NCBI GenBank assembly: GCA_002205965.3
Contig: NADL03000519.1
Location: 248,001-312,000, forward strand
Length of the DNA stretch: 64,000 nucleotides
Reading direction: 5' to 3'
From: Kappaphycus alvarezii
Lineage: Eukaryota > Rhodophyta > Florideophyceae > Gigartinales > Solieriaceae
Part shown: positions 31,485-41,587 of the stretch, piece by piece
How the letters are laid out: the number at the start of each line of letters is the position of its first letter
How positions within the stretch are numbered: position 1 is the stretch's first letter
Program-made: the position numbers and the translations under genes
The notes under the pieces: model-generated
The model's database searches: none
What the model saw: only the letters and a program-made list of their open reading frames with translations
What the model was told of the DNA's origin: nothing

Positions 31485-33128
31485 TCACGCCGCCGTCGAC
31501 TTGTTCGACGTCACATCACTATACTCCTCGACATCCGCCCTACCATCCCTACCCTGCACTTCCTCCACCTCCCCACTCCCCCCACCACCCGCCCCAGGCA
31601 CGCGGAACCACCGCTTCTCATCACCCGCCAAGTACGCCACCGGCCGCCCTTGCCGCGCCCCCACCGCCTCGATCACATACAATTCCGCCACATCCGTAAC
31701 CGCCACCCCCTTGACCACCCAACGTAGTATCACAAATACAACCACTGCCGCCCCGAGTAGGATGTTTAACGACAGCCAATTCAGGTCACGTGAGTGTTCT
31801 CTCCACATGAGTGCGCGTTCGCCCGCCGTATTCCCGCTGCCCATTTGCAGGTCGAATGGGTCCGGCGCCGTGATTTGGATACCCGTGGCGCCTTTGAGGT
31901 ACGCTTGTGCGAATTGTAGCGCCGCTGTGCCGCGGGGGATCACGCCTGTGACCGTCGTGATGTGACGCGTCGAGGTGACTGTGTTGTAGCGTTGCCGTCC
32001 GTTGAGTTGGATGACGTTGATGTTGGGGCCGGGTTGGGACATGAAGGAAAAGTTGAGGTTTGCGAGACGGGTGTGGTCCATGGACGGCTCGTTGGTTTGA
32101 CGCACGTAAATGTTGAACAGATACGCGACGAATTGGCGGTGCAGAAAGTGGATGCGGTCTTCGGTGTTGAGGAGACGGCGTCTCATTTTCATGATGCGGT
32201 TACGGGAGTCGCCGAGGCGAAAGTAAGCGCGCGTGAGGTAGGAGAGGGTTTGATTGTGGATGGTAAAGACGTGATCGGCGCCAAAGGCGTGGATGTCGGA
32301 GAGGAGGGTGAGGGAGATGTTTGTTTGGGCGGGTGGAAAGGTGTCGATGATGACGGTGGAGCCGTTGACGGTGAGACAGGGGGAGATGATGTGTCCGTTT
32401 TGGTCGACGTTGAGGAGGGTGATGGAGGTGCAGGGGCGGTTGACGGCGGCACCGATGTTGTCACGGACGAGATTCCAATCTGGGTTTAGGGCGTCAACGA
32501 GTTGGAATGAGGCGTTTGTGTTGTAGACATTGACAAAGGAGGGGGAGGTTAGAACGAGGATGAGCAGTTCCAAAGCAAAGGTGGAGGAGACGGTGAGGAG
32601 GGCGAGGAGAAGGAGCCTGGGACGGATGGTTTGTTTGAGGGGTTGCTTTGGGTGGGTGTGGGAGTGGGTGTAGGTGTGGGGAATGGGTAAGCGAGAGCGG
32701 AGGGGTGGGGGAATGAGGGAGAGGAGGATGGGGAGCAGATGACGGAAACGGAGGTCGCGGGTGAGATCGTGAAAGTGTTTGAGAGAAAAGGCGAGGTTGG
32801 AAAGGAGGGGTGCAAAGTGGTTATTGGAATGGTTTTGGTGGTGGGAACGGAGGAGGATGGTGGTGAGGATGCCCTCGAGGGTGAGGATGAGGAGGAGGGA
32901 GGAGATGGCGAGGATGATATCGTCTCGGGAGGTGAGATCTGTGGAGAAGAGACCTGTGGCGAGGGGGGAGATGGGGAGAGTTTCGGAGAGAAAGGAGGTA
33001 GTATTGGTGGTGAGGAGGGCGGCGTCGAGTGGACGGGCTGGGATGCGACGGATGGCGAGGGGATTAAAGGAGAGGTAAGGCAGGTTTTGGTCGTCGAGAA
33101 GAGTTTGGAGGGGGGATGGAAGGGACAT
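31485..33128 (-). CDS. Three-pass membrane protein, paralog 1, 547 aa
   Basis: The frame is uninterrupted. It could be extended upstream to a GTG at 33191, but the ATG at 33128 gives an N-terminus that lines up with the paralog at 33520-35058. Landmarks shared with the paralog, in order: DLTSRDD and a first hydrophobic segment (about residues 70-90), a second (about 185-205), an ectodomain with NRPC followed by VDQ and another Cys, GADHVFTIHN, FVAYLFN, VTGVIPRGTAALQFAQAYLK, then LNWLSL and a third hydrophobic segment. The cytoplasmic-type tail contains VGARQGRPVAYLAGDEKRWF. Several N-x-S/T sites lie in the ectodomain. No known family was recognised. The predicted layout is a large loop between the second and third membrane segments, probably facing the outside or a lumen. 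Confidence 0.8.
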   Translation of the reverse strand: MSLPSPLQTLLDDQNLPYLSFNPLAIRRIPARPLDAALLTTNTTSFLSETLPISPLATGLFSTDLTSRDDIILAISSLLLILTLEGILTTILLRSHHQNHSNNHFAPLLSNLAFSLKHFHDLTRDLRFRHLLPILLSLIPPPLRSRLPIPHTYTHSHTHPKQPLKQTIRPRLLLLALLTVSSTFALELLILVLTSPSFVNVYNTNASFQLVDALNPDWNLVRDNIGAAVNRPCTSITLLNVDQNGHIISPCLTVNGSTVIIDTFPPAQTNISLTLLSDIHAFGADHVFTIHNQTLSYLTRAYFRLGDSRNRIMKMRRRLLNTEDRIHFLHRQFVAYLFNIYVRQTNEPSMDHTRLANLNFSFMSQPGPNINVIQLNGRQRYNTVTSTRHITTVTGVIPRGTAALQFAQAYLKGATGIQITAPDPFDLQMGSGNTAGERALMWREHSRDLNWLSLNILLGAAVVVFVILRWVVKGVAVTDVAELYVIEAVGARQGRPVAYLAGDEKRWFRVPGAGGGGSGEVEEVQGRDGRADVEEYSDVTSNKSTAA

Positions 33129-33519
33129 GGTTTGGGTTGGGTTGAGTTGGCAGAGGAAGAACGGGATGGAGTGATCGGACTGGGGTGGCACTAGACTTAT
33201 TTGGCTTGGCTTGGCTTGGCTTGACTCGGACTTGAGTCTTTGTATGCCACGACTTTGAGATTTATTTTATTTACAGTAGAGTCGAGTAGGTAATAGAATA
33301 GAATAAACTAGAATATGATAGAGCACTGTAGATCAACAATCGCGCGCTTCATGTCCGTCGTGTGACCCAAACACTGTAAGTGTTCCTCGCATATGTGTCG
33401 GTGCCAGCGCGGATAAATTCTCATCAACCCTGCCCGCAGAAACACTCCTCCAAATACAATCCCCCGTCCCACTCCCTGTCCCAGTTCTTCTCCCATCCCA
33501 GTCCCCATTCCATCACACC
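33129..33519. promoter_or_regulatory. Shared intergenic region between head-to-head paralogs
   Basis: The 391 bp between the two divergent ATGs must hold both promoters. It contains a (TTGGC)4-type tract at about 33201-33222, an A/T-rich stretch (33250-33320) with TACAGTA (33273), and GGATAAAT at about 33410 as a possible TATA element for the plus gene. On the minus side, CAAATAAG at about 33196-33203 is a weak TATA candidate. No element is certain. Confidence 0.5.
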
Positions 33520-35058
33520 ATGTCCGAAGGCCCCTACCACATCGACCTAGACCGCTTTGGCAACCCCTTCTTCTCCATCCGCTACCAAGAATACCCCAAC
33601 CTCGTCAACCTCTCCCTGGTCCGCGACTCTGGCAACATTGCCGGTTTCCTCGACCCACTCATGACCGTCACCCCCCGTCGCACAAACCCCTTCACCCAAG
33701 ACCTAACCTCCCGCGACGACGTCCTCCTCGCCTTTCTCTCCCTCCTCCTCCTCCTCCTCATCGACGCCACCGTCGCCGCCATTCTCCTCCGCACAAACGC
33801 CTCCCACGTCTCCAACTTTGGCTTTTCCGTCAAAGTCGTCATCGAGCATCTCCGCGACCTCAAACTCCCTCGCCTCTTCCGCCCCTCCCCACCCACCACC
33901 ACCGCCCGTCTCAACCGCAACCTCCTCGCCCTCGCACTCTCCCTCCTCACCCTCATCCTCGGTCTCGAAATAGGCATCCTCTTCCTCACAGACCCGCTTG
34001 CACGCCCCGTCAACAACTCGTTGCTCACCTTTCGTCTCGCGCAACCAGTCCTGCCCACTTGGGACGACGTCCGCTTCCACGTGCGTGCCTCGCTCAATCG
34101 CCCGTGCTCAGCCACCGCACTCACCCCGGTGGATCAGGGTTCCACCAGGATCAATGGTTGCGTCACCACCGATATTCCGGTGCATGACCTCTCGGTCTTG
34201 GCCCCGGTGTCAGATGCCATACAACTCCGCATCGTCTCCGACTTTCACGAGTATGGCGCAGACCATGTCGTGACGCTTGACAACCACACCGCGCGTTTCA
34301 CAGCGCGTGGGTTTTTCAGTCTGTTCAATGGGGACAGTCGCATGATGGCACATCCGGCTCAAGTGCAAGGCGAGGCGCGTTTGGTGGAGGCGGTGCATTT
34401 GCAATATGTGGCGTATTTGTATTCGTGGTATATGCGCTCCGTGCCGATGGACACGGATATGAATTTGACGCGGTTGAATGGACTGCAGATTGATTTTGAT
34501 GACGGTGGTGATGGAGTGGACGTGGTGATCTTTCAGCGCGGAGAGGAGCGCGTGGTGCGTACAACGCGGCGGTATGAGACGCGGGTGGAGGGGGTGATGC
34601 CGAATGGGGTGGCTGGGTTGAGATTGGCGCTGCATTTTTTCCGTGGGACTACGGCAGTGGTGGTGGCGGGGGGGAATCGAACGGATTTGATGATGGAGGA
34701 GGGCATCAGGGAGGTTGGAGATGTGGTGTGGGAGGAACACGCACGGCCTATGAATTGGTTGTCGATGTGTATTACGGTGGGTGCGGCGCTGGTGTTGTTG
34801 ATTGTGTTGCGGTTGCGGTTGCGGCCCGTGGCGATGGCGGATATTGCGGGGGTGTGGGTGAAGCGGCGGGTTGGGGCACGGTTGGGGCGTGGGCCGTTGG
34901 AGTTGGCGGACGAGGAGGAGAGGTATTTTGAGTTGGATGTGAAGGACGCGCCAGAGGAAGGGGAGGAATATGAGTATGGGGACGGGCTGGGGACGGGCAG
35001 TGTGGGGAGTGGGGCCGGGGAAAGATTGGCCGTGCGGCAGAGATCTAGTGTGGCGTGA
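33520..35058 (+). CDS. Three-pass membrane protein, paralog 2, 512 aa
   Basis: An uninterrupted frame from ATG with good context (CACACCATGTC). Hydrophobic segments lie at about residues 67-90 (LLAFLSLLLLLLIDATVAAI), 134-156 and 412-431, giving three membrane passes with a large loop of about 255 residues between the second and third. The loop has an NRPC ... VDQ ... C pair, YGADHVVTLDNHTARF, LQYVAYLYSWYMRS and VEGVMPNGVAGLRLALHFF, all conserved in the divergent neighbour. MNWLSM precedes the last membrane segment. The tail has VGARLGRGPLELADEEERYF and a Gly/Ser/acidic end. I do not recognise the family. Codon use changes from C-ending in the first half to G-ending in the second half. Confidence 0.85.
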   Translation: MSEGPYHIDLDRFGNPFFSIRYQEYPNLVNLSLVRDSGNIAGFLDPLMTVTPRRTNPFTQDLTSRDDVLLAFLSLLLLLLIDATVAAILLRTNASHVSNFGFSVKVVIEHLRDLKLPRLFRPSPPTTTARLNRNLLALALSLLTLILGLEIGILFLTDPLARPVNNSLLTFRLAQPVLPTWDDVRFHVRASLNRPCSATALTPVDQGSTRINGCVTTDIPVHDLSVLAPVSDAIQLRIVSDFHEYGADHVVTLDNHTARFTARGFFSLFNGDSRMMAHPAQVQGEARLVEAVHLQYVAYLYSWYMRSVPMDTDMNLTRLNGLQIDFDDGGDGVDVVIFQRGEERVVRTTRRYETRVEGVMPNGVAGLRLALHFFRGTTAVVVAGGNRTDLMMEEGIREVGDVVWEEHARPMNWLSMCITVGAALVLLIVLRLRLRPVAMADIAGVWVKRRVGARLGRGPLELADEEERYFELDVKDAPEEGEEYEYGDGLGTGSVGSGAGERLAVRQRSSVA

Positions 35059-35110
35059 CTGGACCTGGTACTGTAGCTACTAGTCGTATAATTAGAGGGA
35101 GGGGTACATA

Positions 35111-35185
35111 GTACGACTGAGTATGACGAGCGAGAGTACGACTGAGTATGACGAGCGAGAGTACGACTGAGTATGACGAGCGAGA
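35111..35185. repeat. 25-bp unit repeated three times exactly
   Basis: Three identical adjacent copies of a 25-bp unit beginning GTACGACTGAGTATGACGAG fill 35111-35185. They are followed by two shorter related units containing GTACGACCGAGGGG (35189-35222). The array lies just 3' of the membrane-protein gene. Confidence 0.9.
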
Positions 35186-35222
35186 GGGGTACGACCGAGG
35201 GGTAGTACGACCGAGGGGTAGT

Positions 35223-36415
35223 AGTGCCAATGCAAGTCGCGAGACTCGGAATGCGTACATCATACTGTACCTACCTACGGTACGGTGATTTCAAAGTTTG
35301 AACATTTTTATTCATTAGGTGTTTATGTGTTGATGGTTGTCGAGAGTGGCGATGGGCCAATGCAAGGACGTTATCGATGCTGGTCGGGTGGGGTCGGCCA
35401 CCTCTGTATCATGGCATGGCATGGAGGGGGAGCTTGAGACAATGTCAACAGTTTCCAACAAGCAAACAACCAGACGGCACTGTACAGTAAACCTGCAAGT
35501 TGGTACCGGTACCGCAGTACAGTTAGTCTCTTGTGCCAGTGCTGCCCCTCCCCAAGTCCACCCTGTCCACTCGCCAAATTGGGTTTCGACCGCGTTGATG
35601 TTGACATCCCGCAGCTATTACACCCGTACGAGCTGTAAAGGTGTACAACACATGTTCTCGCGAGGCGCCGACGCCGCCAGCCTGCACATTTGTATAAAAG
35701 TTGCAATTCATTTCATACCAGGCCAAAAGTTTTTGTCTCAAAAATACAAATACAAATCTTGTGCCAAAGCCGCCAATCTGTGTACCTACCGTATACTGTA
35801 CGTGTGCCCTGGGCCAGATCCTGTCGTCTCAGAGACCCCTCTTTACATTTTTACTATACATGCAACGGCACAAACCGCCGTTGACAATGCATTCAACCCT
35901 CCCTGCTTCAAGCTCCCCTCAGCTTACAAATTGACTCCATCCAGCCTGTCGAAACTGTACTGTACAAGTCAGTGCCTCCAACACAGCCTCTTTCAAACTT
36001 GCTGGCCACCATTTCTTTCATCCACCTTGTACATGTTGACATGTTGACATCCATCACATGTCAAACCCATAAAGGGGTACATGTTCCTGCAAGGCTACCG
36101 ATTCGTATAAAAATCATAGCTGATTTCATACCAAGCTATGGTACCGTACCTGCCAGATCTACCCCGGGTACACACCGATTTAAACAATAAAACGACATAA
36201 ACAAGGCACTGTCTCCTGAAAAGTAGAAATACCTACCTATTGTTTTTCATCTTTAAAAGCAGGCAACTGGGCTACAACACAAACCCCTATCAATACAACG
36301 CACAACTGACCATATGTACGCTACTTCAAGCCCATAACGCAAACTAGTATAACTATTGTCAATACTGACACTCACTCTCCTACACTTATCTGCAATTTTC
36401 ACATTTCCCGCCCGT
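35223..36415. other. Intergenic
   Basis: TACTGTA/GTACAGTA/GGTACC-type motifs are frequent. Two partly similar segments, GTATAAAAGTTGCAATTCAT (about 35691) and CGTATAAAAATCATAGCTGA (about 36104), are each followed by TTTCATACCA; they may be a diverged duplication. A 236-codon frame at 35337-36047 shows no domain and is not supported. Confidence 0.4.
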
Positions 36416-36421
36416 TATAAA
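36416..36421 (+). promoter_or_regulatory. TATA box (TATAAA) of the sulfotransferase-like gene
   Basis: TATAAA lies 117 bp before the ATG at 36538. It supports that ATG over upstream non-ATG starts of the overlapping frame. Confidence 0.5.
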
Positions 36422-36537
36422 CCGCCGTCCTCGACTAGTCAGACACTTGCAGATCCCAACCGAATCCGTCACCCATCTCTACCCCTCCGATCCGTCCGCC
36501 TTCCCCACCTCCCACACTCCAAAACCATCCATCCACA

Positions 36538-37408
36538 ATGCTTCCCATCAAACTCCTCGCCCCCCTCTCCTTTCTCTTCCTCCTTCTCCTCCAAACCCGC
36601 AACCGTCTCTTGCCCAAAACCACCCTCCGCACCCTCCGTCAACCCACAACCCCCCCCCTCCCATCCCTTTTGCCTCCTCTTCGATCGTCCCCCTCGCACA
36701 GGCAGTTCCACCATAGCCGCCGCCCTCCGCTCCTGTCTCCGCACTCACGACTTCCATCAACCGGAACTCACCTCCCGTCCCCACCGTCACAACCTCGTCG
36801 CAGACATGCTGGCCCTACCCCAACAACGCGTCGCCCTCGTGTCCCACCATGTCTTCATCTCTCGTCAGGATATACAACGCCTGCGTCAAGGTTGTGACCG
36901 CATGTTTTACGTCACCAGTGCCAGTCCTATGCGTGGGAGAGTGTGGAGTGCAGTCAAGTATGCGATGGTGGGGCGTGAATTTGAGGGGGAAATGACGGGT
37001 GCGCTGTTGCAAGAGGCTGAGGAAAGGGCTTTTTTAAACACAAAGTGGGAGCCGTATCTGGAGCATTACCCGTATTTGCTACCGAGTGATAAGGGTGGGG
37101 AGGAGAAGGGGTGGGGGGTGAGTTTTGCGGAGCGGTTGGTGCCGGACTATGTCATCAGAAAGGACAGGATGGATGAGGAGCTGGGGGCATTGCTCAAGCA
37201 GTTGGGGTGTGATAATAAGCCGGTTCAGAGCCGGAATGTGCATCGGTCTGGCGGCGGGGGGCAAGCGCCGGCGATTCCGCTTGTGGATAAAGATCGGGTT
37301 TATCGGTGGTTGTATGCCGCAGCGGTCAACAGTAATGCGGCGGGGTTGAGGAAGCTTGGCGAGTTTGTGGCGCAGCTAAAGGCAACCGACGAATCGCCAT
37401 CGAGTTGA
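36538..37408 (+). pseudogene. Sulfotransferase-like type II membrane protein, frame broken in a C-run
   Basis: The ATG at 36538 starts MLPIKLLAPLSFLFLLLLQT, a signal anchor typical of Golgi type II enzymes. The catalytic part lies in another frame: CLLFDRPPRTGSSTIAAAL is the PAPS 5'-phosphosulfate-binding loop, VALVSHHVFISRQDIQRL follows, and FYVTSASPMRGRVWSAVKYA sits where the 3'-phosphate-binding motif is expected. The C-terminus is RLVPDYVIRKDRMDEELGAL and a helical end. The two frames join at a run of nine C (36650-36658); one C fewer would make a single frame of about 290 codons. This may be a sequencing or assembly error, polymorphism or true decay. Such enzymes transfer sulfate from PAPS to polysaccharides; that role here is inferred. 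It is labelled pseudogene only because the frame is broken as given. Confidence 0.65.
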
Positions 37409-39540
37409 GGAGGAGATGTGGTGGATTGGTGGTTGGAGTAGGCGTGCTTTTTTGAGGAAAGGCATAGTTTTGTAGGATAGGCCGGCTAGGTTGGGGCACA
37501 GCGATGTGTTTACCCAGGGCGTGGTTACTTGCGGTGACTTGCTAGGCTACATGACATATTGGTCGTAAAGTGGCGTGCAAACCGAAGCTTGCGAATGGTT
37601 TGTATTTTATCATGCTACCTCGGGTGCGCCGCAATCGTTTTGGATTGGCACAAACATATCTTTGGGTCTGAAAAAGGGAGACGGTGAGTAACGTAGACTA
37701 CATATTTTCGTATACAATTTAGTTTGCCGTGTCAGTCGCAAAGGTGAGCCGCATTACGAAAGCAAGGAAAGAGGCAAGTAATGCAAAGGTAATCCTCGGC
37801 AGAATATTTTGGTAAAGACGGAAACAATGTCATACAGGGCGGTTGCAGCATGTAATTTCTTGCCATTTTGAGTCTGCCAAGAAATATTTGATCATGGTCG
37901 GCCTCTTCTCCCGAGAGATATCAAATCATGTCTCGTCAGATGCAGCCAGGCGTGTACAGTCCTGTACAGTAGTGTACGCAGTTCCCCTTTGAATCAATGC
38001 TACCGTATGTTCTGTCAAGAGGTAATGCATGAATCAAACAAGTCAGCAATAGTCCTGCCGGGCACTCTCAACCAATTAGACGGGGTCTAGTTAGAAGGGG
38101 CCTGCTACCGTACGTGTCCGGAAAAACCGTTGGTAGATTCGGCACAACAGATAGGCTGCAACAGCTATTCTCTATGAACATCACAGCTGGACCGTTGATG
38201 GACTACCTCACATTCTGCACGGTTAGCATCCCCTCGGATGTTTTCAATACACGGTTTGGGATAGAGCTGTTTCAAACCCGCCCTTGAACTTAATCCTTTT
38301 GCAGGGACTTTGGCATTTCAAATACTGTACATTGATTAAAGTACATCTCAGAATGTGGGCTTGCTCAGATAATCAACATGAGTGTCATTGCAAGGCAGTG
38401 GCAGCCTCAGAAACAATCGGAATATACTCTTCAGCACTGATCGGATCCATGTGATACTGCAATATACAGTGTTGCTCATTCCCGTTCAACCTCCGCGAGC
38501 AATCTCCCATAAATGCCACCAAAGTAAAGGTGCCACTAGCCGATATTCCATGTGACTTGCTTACGCCTTGGTCATGAGTAGGGGGTATTGTATGTGTCCG
38601 TGGCTAGGCTTGAATTTTGTGTCCAAAAATGAAAGAGAGTAATGTTGGATTGCAAGGTACACTGAGTGATCCACGAAATATCTTGTGTCAAAATTGGTGA
38701 ACAATTGCAAATCAGTAAAGTGACAAACTTCCTGTTAGGAGCGAATAATATCCCTGAGCAGAAGAGCAGTTGAGGTCAAAAAATCAATGGCTGCATTACC
38801 TTGACGTAAACCATCACAATACCTTGATTTTGATTTAGAAAAAAATATTATAGGCTTACGCTAGAGTGCCGTCAAACATGACCATTGCTGATGTATTGGA
38901 GTGCGGGTCAAAGTTGTGTCTTGCAACCTTACCGACAATAAGGCGGACAGCAGCACAGTTCGGTACCCCCTGATATGTATAAAGTCGCTGGTTAAACCTT
39001 TATCGACTGCTGACGCACAAAGATGGGTGGGCTTCGATGACGTATGTTCGGTAACTCTATATTCCTGATACTGTCGTCGCAGTGCCGTACGGCAGCACAA
39101 TTGGACTGACAAAAAATAAGGAACAAATTTGAATCTATTTAACCTCCTCGTCCCGCTCTCGATGACTTGCCAACCGAACAGATTAATACCGTACAGTACT
39201 GCACGAAGGAATAACTTTTCGGCATGATGATCAAGGGTCCAGAGCTTGGGGAAACTTTGAAAGACATGGTCAGCAGTTTCCGGTGCTACATGAAACCAAT
39301 CGCGGATTGGCCGAGGAGAAGTACGGTGCTACAGTACACACATTATCCATTGGAGGGCTGCCTCGAGCCCAGCCAAGAGGCAAGCTGCCGGAGATCTGAG
39401 CGGGTGCAGCACGCCTCTGCGTCGATATTCCCCGCACCTTTCCGTAACTTTCCATAGCCCTCATACAGTTACCTATGCCTCTCGCCATATCATATATCAC
39501 CGCCCCAGCCTGCTAAACTGCATATCGACACTGTACCAGG
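37409..39540. other. Intergenic, no gene seen
   Basis: No frame with domain or signal features is seen. Motifs of the TACTGTA/GTACAGTA type occur near 37960, 38325 and 39192. Confidence 0.45.
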
Positions 39541-40715
39541 CTAAGTATGCCAGAGATTCTCTACGGGTCAAAAGAGTATTTTGAGCGTCGCGGCCCGAGT
39601 GGTCTTCACACAGATCATCGGGTGAAACGCCATCACCCCTCTAAGTTCACCTTTCTGTGTGACGGTGTTAGAGGGTTGGCAAGGGTCAAGTCAAGCAACC
39701 AAGTCCCGCCGCGGCTTCCCATCGCCCGTATGCGCGGACGTGAACTGTAAAATCCCTCTCGAAACTCAGCAACGGGTCACGATCGGCGTTGGCAAAGTCT
39801 TTAGCAAGGACAGTCACCTGGCGATCCTGGCCATGGGATCCTTCAACGCCGTGCAAGCAATGTGGAAAGTGATCGCCGTGCACATTCTATATTACTGGGC
39901 AATCACGTCGTGGGCATGGCGTAGCGGGAGCGAATAGCGGGACTTGACTGTAATAGCAGAGTCACTGCGACATTCAATTCGAGTGCGTGGATTTGTGTTT
40001 AATGTCCAGGGCATGGAGCGCAGTACACCCATTCCTTGCAGCTTAGAAGCCGGATCAACCAGTAAATCGCTCACGTCTGGCGTCTGGCGTCTCCGGGGGC
40101 AGTTGCATGTTGCACTAATGCCATAAAGTTGTTACTATCCCGTGCGTAATTTCGGTCGGGACTTTTTGCGACGGTACATGGTGGGAGCAAAAAATTCTGA
40201 ACGGTACAACGTAGGACGGTGAGCAGGCCGAAGACCATTTTCGATGCGGGTCCACAGCGGTAGCGTACGATTCTAGACCCTCTACCGACGGCGGCAGGAT
40301 AATTTGCACAGTTTGTCCGTCGCCGAGCTGGACGCAACGAAGGCTGCGGGGGCGATAGTTTTCGCAGGGGTGCGCCTCATTTCCAGAGATGGCTTTTTGG
40401 CGTTCTTGGCCTTGAACGGCAGCTGCAACTCTCGGGAAGCCCTAGAGTCCAAATTGCCCCTGCTTAAGACCGTAAACAGCGCTCTATTTTATGGTCAAAC
40501 TTCGCCGCACCTTCTGTTGTGCAGGGCGGGGGCAACACGAGCAAGTGGCAGCCCATTCTATCGACACCTACGTATGATTGTTGTAGCCGGAATGGGACGT
40601 GTTGGTCCCCGAGATCTGCTGTTGAATCTAGGAACGACGAACGGCTGTCAATATGTATCGCAAAAGCCCGTGTCGTGAATTCCTTGGATTCCACTGAAGC
40701 GTTTAGCAAGTAGGT
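39541..40715 (+). other. Two weakly similar decayed coding segments
   Basis: The frame at 39659-39937 contains TIGVGKVFSKDSHLAILAMG, then SFNAVQAMWKV and LYYW. The frame at 40304-40678 contains IVFAGVRLISRDGFLAFLAL, then NSREAL and LFYG in the same order. This suggests two copies of one unknown coding unit about 0.6 kb apart. No family is recognised, both lack clear starts, and they may be remnants of a transposon gene. Confidence 0.25.
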
Positions 40716-41587
40716 CCTCTCGGCTTATTGCTGCCTGAATCCTCTTAGGTGCGAGTCTTGCTCTGACTGCGGCGTGGCAGTCGGCCACCATACAGAGCGT
40801 TTAGCCAGTGACAGGAGCAGTCTTCGGCTTTTGTCGTGAATCGAGAAGGGGACGTCAGAATTTGCTAAGAGGTGCTCGTGAATGCAATGATGTACCCGTC
40901 ATCGCGGCACTGCGCAGTGATGTGGTGTGATGAAGAGCCTTTTTGAATCTACGAAAATATCTGTGGCTATCTTGATAGGCGGCCGCATCTCTTCATTTCG
41001 CCTGATCCGTTCCCGACATCAAAGAAGGAAATCAGTCTTCACTCGGAGCACCAATCGCTGTAACATCGTACAAATCAATTCGATAAGGAATTTGATTTAC
41101 TATCATCTTCTCACAAAAGTCTTGAAAAACTCTTGACAGATCTTCCTGGAAAAAGAGTGAAGAAACTTTCCGTACTGTACCTTGATAATTAGTAGTGATA
41201 AATTCCAGCTTATCTGTTACAGTGTATGAGCCCCTAATGTTTATTGCCGAGAACCTCCGTTCTCAGGGTATGTATGTAAGTGGCTACCCTACTTCGGCTT
41301 CGTCTGCGATTACTCTTACTAGGAAAATTAACGAAACCTCCCCATTTAACCCCACATATCCCCATGCAATCATCTTTACTTCATGTTTTATAATAGGCGT
41401 ACAAGCCTAGCTGACAGTGTAAGCTAAGATAGTAGAAGTTCGTCGCTGCCCAGCTTGGGAGTGCTCGCTATGATTAAAGTTGCAAAGGTAGAACATATGG
41501 TCCACGAGATTCGTTGCAGCAGATGGTCAACGGCCGCCGCTGGTGTACAGAACAGTCGTCGCGATATCAATTTCGCATGGGTCTCAA
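40716..41587. other. No gene seen
   Basis: Short frames only, with nothing recognised. Confidence 0.35.

Noticed and set aside
31182..31727. 181-codon Thr/Pro/Arg-rich plus-strand frame
   Set aside because: Overlaps the 3' end of the minus-strand membrane-protein gene in C-rich DNA, is low-complexity and has no domain.
31962..32489. 175-codon Val/Gly/Asp-rich plus-strand frame
   Set aside because: Mirror of the well-supported minus-strand membrane-protein gene.
33129..33191. Upstream extension of the 31485-33128 gene to 33191
   Set aside because: The extension starts with GTG, and the ATG at 33128 gives an N-terminus matching the paralog.
32739..33194. Gly/Glu-rich plus-strand frame
   Set aside because: Antisense shadow of the same membrane-protein gene in its C-rich 5' half.
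33201..33222. (TTGGC)n tract as a telomere-like repeat
   Set aside because: Too short and isolated between two genes; best seen as a small microsatellite in the shared promoter region.
35337..36047. 236-codon plus-strand frame
   Set aside because: No domain, signal or composition bias like the neighbouring genes, and it is full of the GTAC-type intergenic motifs.
36356..36537. Upstream extension of the sulfotransferase frame
   Set aside because: It begins with TTG, lies across the TATA box and encodes no known feature. The ATG at 36538 in the other frame encodes a clear signal anchor.
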